A stretch of DNA of 64,000 nt from Janibacter sp. DB-40 (GTDB lineage Bacteria; Actinomycetota; Actinomycetes; Actinomycetales; Dermatophilaceae), in contig NZ_CP120360.1 in assembly GCF_029510815.1 (NCBI RefSeq), forward strand, positions 3,162,001 to 3,226,000, written 5' to 3'. The position numbers were made by a program, and so were the translations under genes. The notes under the pieces were generated by a model. That model saw only the letters and a list, made by a program, of their open reading frames with translations, searched no databases and had not been told where the DNA came from. Positions 51,641-58,726 of this stretch are shown in pieces (position 1 is the stretch's first letter; each line of letters begins with the position of its first letter).

Positions 51641-52735
51641 TCACTGTGCAGAGATCGCCTCGATGGCAGCGTTGGCCTTCGTCCGCGTGTCGTCGCTGAT
51701 CGGGGCCGAACCGGCCGTCTCGGCGGAGGCCTGCTGACCCTCGTCGCTGACGACGTACGACAGCCACGCCTGCACGAGCGTGGCGGTCTCAGCGTCCTCG
51801 TACTGGGTGCAGGCCAGCTCGTAGGAGGCCAGGACGATCGGGTAGGTGCCCGCCTCCGTGGTCTCGCGCTCGATCTCGGTGGCGTAGTCGAACTGGCCAC
51901 GCCCGTCGACCTGGGTCGAGGCATCGAGGATCTTGGCGGCGGCCTCGGGGCTGGGCTCGACCCAGCCCTCGCCGACCTGGACCTTCGCGGCGTCGAGGTC
52001 GCCGATCTGGGAGACGTCCGCGTAGCCGATGGAGCCGTCGGCGGCCTCGATGGACTGGACGACACCGGTGTTGCCCTTGGCGGCGGTGCCGCCGGAGACC
52101 GGCCAGTTGCCAGAGACCTCGTGCGGCCAGGCGTCGCCCGCAGCCACGGAGAGGTAGTCGACGAAGTTCTCGGTGGTGCCCGACTCGTCGGAGCGGTTGA
52201 CCACCGTGATCGGCGTCGACGGTAGGTCGACGTCCGGGTTCTCCTTGGCAATCGCCTCATGGTCCCAGGTCGTGATCTTCTGGTTGAAGATCTTGGCCAT
52301 GGCCTCGGGAGAGAGCTGCAGGTCGTCTACGCCCGGGATGTTGTACGGCAGGGCGATCGGCGAGATGTAGGCGGGGATCTCGATGAGGTTGCCCTTGCCG
52401 CCGCACCGCTCCTGCGCAGCCGCGAGCTCCTCGTCGGCGAGGTAGGCGTCCGAGCCCGCCCACGGCACGGCGCCGGAGGCGAACTGCTCGCGGCCACCGC
52501 CCGAGCCGATCGGATCGTAGTTGACCGTGGCGTCCGGGTTGGCCCCGAGGAAGCCCTGCTTCCAGGCGTCGACGGCGGCGGCCTGTGCGGACGATCCGGC
52601 GCCGGAGAGCGAGCCGGAAACTCCGCCCCCACCGGAACTTCTCTCGTTGGGTGGGGTGCAGGAGGCGATTGAGAAGCAGACGGCCACGGCAGCGGTTGCG
52701 GTCAGCACCGTGCGACTACGGATGGAACGAATCAC
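51641..52735 (-). CDS. pstS: PstS phosphate-binding lipoprotein
   Basis: 364 residues from a GTG at 52735. Lipoprotein signal with lipobox FSIASC (Cys26), followed by a Gly/Ser linker and GAGSSAQAAAVDAW, IGSGGGREQF, WAGSDAYL, VNRSDESGTTENFVDYLS and QAWLSYVVSDEGQQ, the phosphate-contacting loops of PstS. It delivers phosphate to a PstCAB transporter, but no pstC, pstA or pstB follows: the next gene downstream is convergent. I see no clear PHO box upstream. Confidence 0.92.
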   Translation of the reverse strand: MIRSIRSRTVLTATAAVAVCFSIASCTPPNERSSGGGGVSGSLSGAGSSAQAAAVDAWKQGFLGANPDATVNYDPIGSGGGREQFASGAVPWAGSDAYLADEELAAAQERCGGKGNLIEIPAYISPIALPYNIPGVDDLQLSPEAMAKIFNQKITTWDHEAIAKENPDVDLPSTPITVVNRSDESGTTENFVDYLSVAAGDAWPHEVSGNWPVSGGTAAKGNTGVVQSIEAADGSIGYADVSQIGDLDAAKVQVGEGWVEPSPEAAAKILDASTQVDGRGQFDYATEIERETTEAGTYPIVLASYELACTQYEDAETATLVQAWLSYVVSDEGQQASAETAGSAPISDDTRTKANAAIEAISAQ

Positions 52736-53295
52736 GTGGGTCAGATCTCTCGTGAGGGGGTGGAGGCGGCCGATGGCGAGCGGGTCGGAGGTGAAACCGC
52801 GGTTGGCCGTGCGCCCCATGCTAAGCACCCACGGTCCACCCCGCGTGGTAGGTCACGTCCGCTCGGCGGGAGCGCTGCTAGATGTCGAGATGCAGCGAAG
52901 ACTGCACACGACACGCGGCCTACTTTGCACACATACCGCCTTGCGACGGGCGTCGTGCAAAGTACCCGAGTCAAAGCCCTACGGTCAGCCCGTCGCGTTG
53001 TCGCGTCCGCTGCATCGGACCGTCCCGCAAGAGGATCCTCATACGGCCGCCCGGCTCCTGTGCAGAGGACTTCGGGCACTCGTGCAGTCAACTTCGAACA
53101 TTGACTGCCATCCGCCTAGGTCCCCCTCGTCGCGTGGCTCGTGGTCAGTGGGACGCCGCTTAGACCCGAGCGCTGCTCAGGGCCGTCGTGCGACCCGCCA
53201 CAGACGCGCGAAAAGTCGCGACGAGGAGCGATGGCCATTAGCGTTCTCATTGCCCGCTCAGCAAGGGGCTGAGCAACTAAGTAGGGGGAGATTCC
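52736..53295. other. 560-bp intergenic region at the island border
   Basis: No convincing gene on either strand. The first about 140 bp hold the pstS promoter region; from 52878 on it is repeat copy A (listed separately). A Shine-Dalgarno (GGGGGAG) at the right end belongs to the next gene. Confidence 0.6.
52878..53037. repeat. Island repeat, copy A
   Basis: 52878-52934 matches 55976-56032 (copy B) at about 53 of 57 positions, beginning CTAGATGTCGAGATGCAGCG. Similarity to B fades slowly to about 52971. 52952-53037 matches copy C (60895-60979), sharing TGCAAAGTA, CGCGTTG and CCGTCCCGCA blocks in order. A lacks the left half of B's inverted repeat. Confidence 0.8.
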
Positions 53296-53763
53296 TTGAA
53301 ACACGGCGTCCGACTCACAGCCTTCGGTGCCGCAGCATTTCTTTCGGTAGCAGCCGCCAGCCCCGCTTCGTCTTCCACTCCGAGCCCTGCCCCCGACGAC
53401 GGCGAGATCAAGGTCATCGACGGCGTTCGCACCAACGCTCCGGTGGATACAGGCGCTCAGCTCGAGGACTTCATTGAGTCCTCCACTCCAAAGACGATCA
53501 CCCAAGAGGTTGCCAGCGGAGATCTCACCACAGTGATGAGAGTCGCCAAGACGAACGGCATCAATCGCATCTCCATGCGTTCCCCTTGCGGCTCGCGCGA
53601 CCTGTGCGTCCAGGCCAACCCCCCCCCATACAGCCACAACGGGTTCTACGGCAGCGGAACCAAGACGGGCTCTTGGCCGGGAAAGGTCCTCTGGACGACG
53701 GGCAAGTGGACTGGCAAGGTCCGGGCCGGAAGCGGTAGCTACACCAACGATTGGGTTGGCTAA
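53296..53763 (+). CDS. Small secreted protein, unknown
   Basis: 155 residues from a TTG at 53296, with GGGGGAG 6 nt upstream. Signal peptide LTAFGAAAFLSVAAASPASS, then a polar mature region with two cysteines (SPCGSRDLC) and a Gly/Ser/Trp-rich end (TGSWPGKVLWTTGKWTGKV). Base composition is lower in G+C than the first 52 kb. After the stop, another frame reads ANTGFNNADVSLGLQSSSK to 53819, so the true C-terminus may be lost by a one-base shift. It may be a secreted toxin or wall protein; no family recognised. A small membrane protein follows. Confidence 0.65.
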   Translation: MKHGVRLTAFGAAAFLSVAAASPASSSTPSPAPDDGEIKVIDGVRTNAPVDTGAQLEDFIESSTPKTITQEVASGDLTTVMRVAKTNGINRISMRSPCGSRDLCVQANPPPYSHNGFYGSGTKTGSWPGKVLWTTGKWTGKVRAGSGSYTNDWVG

Positions 53764-53851
53764 CACAGGCTTCAACAACGCAGACGTTTCTCTTGGACTT
53801 CAATCCAGTTCTAAGTAGCCCGGAATGCACCACAGTCATCCCGGAGTGAAG

Positions 53852-54235
53852 GTGAAGATATTAACCTGGGCTACGGCGGTGACCCTGCCTTATTTATCTC
53901 TGATGCTGCTCACGTCCCCCTCGGATGTGGGCGCTTGGCTTTCGACTTTCCTAAGCCTTATGTTGGCGCTGACGGTGACCAGTTTGCTCTTGGTTGTGCA
54001 CCTTCCGCAGCCTTTGGTAGGTCTTCTATTGCCTTTCCTTCTTATTCTGTGCTTCTTTGCTGGTGGAGAAGCTGCTGAATCGTACGGTCTGGTGGAGGAC
54101 TCGCCGGATCTGTTCAATGGGTGGACGCTTTGGGTAGGGGCGATCTGGGCAGTGACCGCTCTCGTTCTCGTGGGCGCGATATACGGAGTGCGAACATTGA
54201 CGAGGTTGGCCCGCGGTGGGTCCGAAGGTGACTGA
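53852..54235 (+). CDS. Small membrane protein, unknown
   Basis: 127 residues with four helices (for example PYLSLMLLTSP, LVGLLLPFLLILCFFAGG and VGAIWAVTALVLVGAIYGV). The GTG at 53852 has GGAG 5 nt upstream; an ATG at 53825 is also in frame. It is AT-richer than the chromosome and follows the secreted protein, so it could be its immunity or export partner; this is inference from position alone. Confidence 0.6.
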   Translation: MKILTWATAVTLPYLSLMLLTSPSDVGAWLSTFLSLMLALTVTSLLLVVHLPQPLVGLLLPFLLILCFFAGGEAAESYGLVEDSPDLFNGWTLWVGAIWAVTALVLVGAIYGVRTLTRLARGGSEGD

Positions 54236-54390
54236 TCGAAACGAGGCTTTCAATAGAGTGGTCTTTGGTTGCTCATGCTCTTAGATGGTTTCTCTTTTAG
54301 TGGGTGAGCAAGGTGGAGGTTGTCGGGGTGTGTCCCTATGGGTTTCCGCTGCGGTACGTCGCGCATGGGTATGAGGGAGGCGCTGCCTGT

Positions 54391-55464
54391 TTATCCGAGG
54401 AGGTCGATGACCGCCCAGGCCAGCTGGTGGCGAATGTCTTCGCGAAGCGCGTCCTCATAACGGTCGGCGAGGCTGGTCCACCCGCTGCCGTCGGAAGACC
54501 CGTCGGCACGCACGCTGGTGGTCCACAGGTCACCTCGACGCAAACGCCGCGGGCGCCGCGCGGTGGCCGTCACCGTGCCGAGCTGGGTCTGCACACGCCC
54601 TTGGTGTCCCTGCATGACTTGGGAGACCGCCGCGTCGACCGCAGTCACCAGCCACGGTGGGAGGCGCAGATGGTGACTGTCCGCCGGCTCGGCGCGAACC
54701 GCCTCGATCCGGCTGTCCCCGACGATGTGGTCGATCAGGTCCGGTGAACCGCCGATATAGGTCCACCCGAGATCCAGCTCACTGGCCAGACACCAGACAC
54801 GGTCCGCTGGCCACCACAGATTGGGCGTCTGCTGCTCTGGCTCAAGGAAGGCCAGTGCTGCGTCAAGCACTCCCTTGTAGAGGAAATACCCACGCCCTGG
54901 TAACTCCGCCCGAGGCCCGTCCCGCACCTGGCGCGGAATCGGGTCCTTGGGAGCACCATGCGGCTCAGGGACGCTGACCTGAGTGTCGGGACCTACATAC
55001 AGGCCGGGCTCGGCCCCGGGCTGCGGCTCGTCGCCGAAGATGGCCGACGGTATCGAGTACAAGGCGCTCGTCTCCCACCCGTAGCCGTCCCACAGGCAAA
55101 ACCAGCATCTGTCCGGGGAGGTGGTGTGCTGGCGCAGGATGTCAACGAGCGCGGTGGCGTGTGCGAGGCAGAGTGTGCCTTCCTGGGGTGCGACGACGTT
55201 CCACGCCTGGCTTCGGTCGCCCGGGGGCTGCAGCGCAATCTCGGGGAAGTGAGCATCGCGAGGTAGCTCGATCCCGTTGTGGGCTGCGACCTCGAACCAG
55301 CGGATCGGGCGTTCCTGGGAGTCGTGGGCTGGATGCAGGACTCGCGCGTATGCCCCAAAGCCGACCGGCACGACCGAAGTCACTTCACCCGACTCGAACG
55401 GGGCGAGTCGTTCTCGGACCCAGTCGACCTGCTCCACCTCGGCGCTCCACTCGACCTTTCGCAT
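54391..55464 (-). CDS. Hypothetical cytosolic protein
   Basis: 357 residues from the ATG at 55464 (MRKVEWSAEVEQVDWVRERL). Notable stretches: VVPVGFGAYARVLHPAHD, RWFEVAAHNG, DRCWFCLWDGYGW, GRGYFLYKGVLDAALAF and SELDLGWTYIGGSPDLIDHIV near the C-terminus. It has no signal peptide or membrane helix. Similar proteins of unknown function occur scattered in actinobacteria. It lies between repeat copies A and B. Confidence 0.7.
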   Translation of the reverse strand: MRKVEWSAEVEQVDWVRERLAPFESGEVTSVVPVGFGAYARVLHPAHDSQERPIRWFEVAAHNGIELPRDAHFPEIALQPPGDRSQAWNVVAPQEGTLCLAHATALVDILRQHTTSPDRCWFCLWDGYGWETSALYSIPSAIFGDEPQPGAEPGLYVGPDTQVSVPEPHGAPKDPIPRQVRDGPRAELPGRGYFLYKGVLDAALAFLEPEQQTPNLWWPADRVWCLASELDLGWTYIGGSPDLIDHIVGDSRIEAVRAEPADSHHLRLPPWLVTAVDAAVSQVMQGHQGRVQTQLGTVTATARRPRRLRRGDLWTTSVRADGSSDGSGWTSLADRYEDALREDIRHQLAWAVIDLLG

Positions 55465-55912
55465 ACGCTCGCGCTTCCTCTCCCGGTGCCTAAGGTCCCG
55501 TGCAGGATACGACGAATGTGGGGAGACCCATGGCCATCCCTGGGGAACTTTCGTGACCGCCCGTGGGGAGGTCGACCGACCGTCACTCAGCAGAATCAAG
55601 TGTATGAGGACGTTCCAGTCGAAGCTCTTCGCGGAACGCAAACATCAGAGCGCTGCTGCCAGAATTCATCAAGACCCCTCATCCGCCCGGTTCCCGTAGG
55701 AGGAACCCTCACCCGGACACGCCCGCCGCTGACCTGCACAAGAGCCGGCTCCCATCCGCCGGGCGTCCCACAAGCCCGTCCGCTGATCTGTTCGGTGACC
55801 GGGCGCTATGTGACACAGGGTTTACGGGTCGTCTCCCAACTCAGCAGTGCGGGATCGTCAGCCGGCGGCATCGACAGACCAGATAACTCGTCGTTACCAA
55901 AATAGCGCGACC
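55465..55912. other. 448-bp intergenic stretch before repeat copy B
   Basis: No convincing gene. Short open frames here show no ribosome site or family match. A partial inverted similarity to copy A (around GAGCCGGCTC, 55740-55760) may be another relic of the repeat family. Confidence 0.5.
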
Positions 55913-56068
55913 CATAACAGGACGTTTTTGCTGCATACGAAGACCGTCTGTGCAATCTTCGCTGCATCTCGACAACTAGATGTCGAGATGCAGCGCAGAC
56001 TGCGCACGACACGCGGCCTACTCTGCACAAATCTCGCCTCAACGAGGGCGTCACGCAACGTACCCGGC
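55913..56068. repeat. Island repeat, copy B, with 14-bp inverted repeat around an 8-nt spacer
   Basis: 55913-55955 matches copy C (60860-60902); 55976-56032 matches copy A. In the middle, CGCTGCATCTCGAC (55960-55973) and GTCGAGATGCAGCG (55982-55995) are perfect inverted repeats separated by AACTAGAT, the geometry of a tyrosine-recombinase crossover site. The copy stops at 56069, where the IS element begins. Confidence 0.8.
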
Positions 56069-56122
56069 TAAGAGCTCGCGCGGATAGGAGGGACAGGTCC
56101 GGGGGCGAATATTCCCCGCTGC

Positions 56123-56128
56123 TAGCAT
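56123..56128 (+). promoter_or_regulatory. -10 box TAGCAT for the leader peptide and MFS gene
   Basis: TAGCAT lies 7 nt before the leader-peptide ATG at 56136, giving a leaderless leader peptide, as known for several drug-inducible actinobacterial genes. Confidence 0.5.
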
Positions 56129-56135
56129 CTGTAGC

Positions 56136-56192
56136 ATGTCAGGCGCTTCGAGCTCGGCCGCTTGCGCGGCAGTGACCAGGACGTCCCGCTAG
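56136..56192 (+). CDS. Leader peptide of the MFS exporter (18 codons)
   Basis: MSGASSSAACAAVTRTSR-stop. Too short for ordinary gene calling. Its UAG lies at the loop of the hairpin 56179-56205, so a ribosome translating or stalled on it would disrupt the stem. This is the arrangement of ribosome-mediated attenuation in antibiotic-resistance genes. Confidence 0.6.
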   Translation: MSGASSSAACAAVTRTSR

Positions 56193-56205
56193 CGGCGGGA
56201 CGTCC
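56179..56205 (+). terminator. Attenuator hairpin overlapping the leader-peptide stop
   Basis: Perfect 11-bp stem GGACGTCCCGC / GCGGGACGTCC with TAGCG loop, 103 nt before the MFS start codon. It could act as a terminator or as a block to the ribosome site. Confidence 0.65.
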
Positions 56206-56307
56206 GGCACACAGCAACACCTCACCTGGAACGTCCAGCCGCTTCGTGATCAGACCGGAGCGGCCCTTCGTGCTGCTCGGAAACTCTTCAGAGCGACGGA
56301 GCAATTG

Positions 56308-57726
56308 ATGCTTTCAGGCACTTCCACCACTTCATGCGGGATCGGTCCCGCCCCTGTGCGGGCATGGCTCGTGCTGTGCGCGATGTCGATGCTGCAGTTC
56401 TTCATCGCGGTCGACGTGACCGTGGTCAACATCGCGCTGCCCTCGATCGGCGCGGACCTCGGCGTCGGGGGACACTCCCTGACCTGGGTCGTGGTCGGCT
56501 ACACCATCACCGGCGGAGGGCTGCTGATGCTCGGCGGTCGGCTCGGTGACCTTCTCGGCCGCCGCCGCACCCTCCTGGTCGGCACGAGCGTCTTCGGCGC
56601 GGCCTCCCTGCTGGCTGGCCTGGCCCCGTCCTTTCCGGTCCTGGTCGCGGCCCGCCTGCTCCAGGGCGCGGGCGAGGCTGTCGCGCTGCCCGCGGCGATG
56701 GCGACCATCGTGCTGCTCTTCCCCGAGGGGCCGCGCCGCTCACGGGCCCTGAGCGTGTGGGCGGCCGTGGCCAGCTGCGGCCTGGTTCTCGGGTTCGCCC
56801 TGTCAGGGATCATCACCGCCCACCTGGGCTGGCGCTGGGTCTTCCTGGTCTCGGTGCCCTTCATCCTGGTCGTGATCGTGGCCGCGCTGCTCCTGGTACC
56901 GGCCGACCGGCCCGCGTCCGGGGGACGGTGCCGCTTGGACCTTCCCGGTTCGCTCCTGCTGACCGCGTGCCCGCTGCTGTTCGTCTACGCCGCGGTCGAG
57001 GCGGGCGAGCCTGCCACCGGCCTGTGGGTCAGCGGGGTCGCGCTGGTGTGCGCGGTGCTGGCTGCTGCCGGGTTCGTGCGGGTCGAGTCGAGGTCGCCGA
57101 ACCCGCTGGTCCCGCTGACCTTCTTCGCCGATCGGGCCCGGCTGCGGGCGAACCTGACGACGATGCTGCTCAGCGGTGCGTTGTCGACCTCGTTCCTGCT
57201 GTTCACGTTCTACCTGCAGGACAGGCTCGGTATCGGGCCTCTGGGGGCAGGCCTGACGATGCTGCCCCTGGCCGTGGCGCTGATCGTGGCCTCGGTGCTC
57301 GTGCCTCGGCTGCTGGGACACTGGGGCGCACGCGCCTGCGTGCTGGTCGGCCTGGCAGCGGCTGCCGGCGCGATGGGCGTGGTCGCGCTCGTGGCCGTCC
57401 TGGGTGGTGGAGCGGTGTGGCTGCTCCCGGCGATGCTACTGATCGCAGCGGGCATGGGCTTCGGGCTCGTGGGTCTGCAGTACATCGCAGTCAGCGGCAC
57501 CACCGAGGAGGACGCCGGGATCGCCTCCGGCGTCCAGCGAGCATCTGACCAGCTCGGCGGAGCAGCCGGGGTGGCCGTCTACGTCGGCCTCGGGTTCGCA
57601 CCGGCCCTGCACTCCGGGGACCCGTTCGTGGTCGCTGCGGTGCTCGCCGTTATCGGGCTGGTCGTCGGTGCCGTGGTCATCTCCCGCTCGCCGTCCACCG
57701 CGGCGGGGCAGCCGCAGGTCGGGTAG
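56308..57726 (+). CDS. MFS drug exporter, DHA2 (EmrB/QacA) family
   Basis: 472 residues with fourteen predicted helices. DHA2 features: LQFFIAVDVTVVNIALPSIGADL (motif D1), GRLGDLLGRRRTLL (motif A), RLLQGAGEAVALPAAMA (motif B) and GLVLGFALSGIITAHLGWRWVFL (antiporter motif C region). It exports antibiotics or dyes in exchange for protons. GGAG lies 6 nt before the ATG at 56308. It sits inside the IS5 element behind a leader peptide and hairpin, so its expression is probably drug-inducible. The substrate is unknown. Confidence 0.9.
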   Translation: MLSGTSTTSCGIGPAPVRAWLVLCAMSMLQFFIAVDVTVVNIALPSIGADLGVGGHSLTWVVVGYTITGGGLLMLGGRLGDLLGRRRTLLVGTSVFGAASLLAGLAPSFPVLVAARLLQGAGEAVALPAAMATIVLLFPEGPRRSRALSVWAAVASCGLVLGFALSGIITAHLGWRWVFLVSVPFILVVIVAALLLVPADRPASGGRCRLDLPGSLLLTACPLLFVYAAVEAGEPATGLWVSGVALVCAVLAAAGFVRVESRSPNPLVPLTFFADRARLRANLTTMLLSGALSTSFLLFTFYLQDRLGIGPLGAGLTMLPLAVALIVASVLVPRLLGHWGARACVLVGLAAAAGAMGVVALVAVLGGGAVWLLPAMLLIAAGMGFGLVGLQYIAVSGTTEEDAGIASGVQRASDQLGGAAGVAVYVGLGFAPALHSGDPFVVAAVLAVIGLVVGAVVISRSPSTAAGQPQVG

Positions 57727-57733
57727 CAGGACC

Positions 57734-57777
57734 GGGGCCGCCGCACCGCGCCCGGACGGGTACGGCGCGGCGGCCCC
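57734..57777 (+). terminator. Terminator between the MFS and transposase genes
   Basis: 11-bp stem GGGGCCGCCGC / GCGGCGGCCCC with a foldable 22-nt loop, 8 nt after the MFS stop. It should keep exporter transcripts out of the transposase. Confidence 0.75.
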
Positions 57778-57812
57778 GCCCTTCTTCTCGACGACGACGA
57801 TCACAAGACCAC

Positions 57813-58652
57813 GTGCCCGTCCTGCCCGGCTTCATCGCCGACCCTCTGTGGGAACAGTTCCGAGCCCTGCTGCCCGAACGCAACATCAACCACCCTTTGG
57901 GGTGTCACCGCCCGCGCATCCCAGACCGGGTCGTCTTTGACAAGCTTCTGGCCCGCCTCGTCCTGGGAGGTACCTACCAGCAGCACGCCGATGAGACCTG
58001 CTCGGCGACCACGATGCGAGCCCGCCGGGACGAGTGGATCCGTGCCGGCGTGTTCGAGCGGCTCCACCACCTGGCGCTGGAAGCCTACGACCAGGCTGTC
58101 GGCCTCGACCTGGACAACCTCGTGGTCGACGGATGCATCGTCAAGGCACCGTGCGGAGGAGAGAACACCGGCCGCAGCCCTGTCGACCGCGGCAAATCGG
58201 GTCTCAAGAGATCGGTGCTCGTGGACGGCGGCGGGATTCCGATCGGATGGGTGCTGGCCGGGGCCAACAGGAACGACTCTCCGCTCCTGCGTCCGACGCT
58301 AGAGACCCTCGCCGTGTTCGGATTCAGGCTTCCTGAGGTCATGACGGTTCACCTGGATGCGGGCTATGACTCGGCTCGGACCCGGGATCTTCTCTCCGAG
58401 CTGGGCTGCACCCCGAACATCACTCCCAAGGGGGTATTTCTGCCTATCAACCACACTCGTCGATGGGTCGTCGAGCGGACCAACTCATGGCACAACAGAG
58501 GGTTCTCGGCGCTGGCGAGGGTGACCGACCGGCAAGGGTGCGTGCAGAACGCCTGGGTGGCGCTGGCCAGCGCGATCATCATCATCCGCCGCCTGGTCCG
58601 GCAGTCCTGGAAGCGCTACCGGTGGGACTCTCGTCCTGCCCGGTGCCCCTGA
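57813..58652 (+). CDS. IS5-family DDE transposase
   Basis: 279 residues. The N-terminal DUF4096-like part (LWEQFRALLPERN, then LGGTYQQHADETCSATTMRARRDEW) and DDE catalytic residues in NLVVDGCIVKAP, VMTVHLDAGYDS and WVVERTNSWHNRGF are intact, so it may be active. The GTG at 57813 has no clear ribosome site. The gene ends 11 nt before the right terminal repeat. Confidence 0.92.
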   Translation: MPVLPGFIADPLWEQFRALLPERNINHPLGCHRPRIPDRVVFDKLLARLVLGGTYQQHADETCSATTMRARRDEWIRAGVFERLHHLALEAYDQAVGLDLDNLVVDGCIVKAPCGGENTGRSPVDRGKSGLKRSVLVDGGGIPIGWVLAGANRNDSPLLRPTLETLAVFGFRLPEVMTVHLDAGYDSARTRDLLSELGCTPNITPKGVFLPINHTRRWVVERTNSWHNRGFSALARVTDRQGCVQNAWVALASAIIIIRRLVRQSWKRYRWDSRPARCP

Positions 58653-58726
58653 TCCATACGCCGTCCTATCCGCGCGAGCTCTAAGGTCTGGCGGCTTGCC
58701 CTAAGGTCGCGGGCATCACGTGAGGG

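Larger units (their letters stand above)
56072..58681 (+). mobile_element. IS5-family element carrying an MFS drug-exporter passenger gene
   Basis: Terminal inverted repeats of 18 bp, GAGCTCGCGCGGATAGGA at 56072-56089 and its exact complement at 58664-58681. TAA flanks both ends (56069-56071, 58682-58684) as a 3-bp target duplication, usual for several IS5 subgroups. At 2,610 bp it is about three times a normal IS5 element. It holds, in order, a leader peptide, hairpin, MFS exporter, terminator and DDE transposase, all on the plus strand. Confidence 0.88.
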
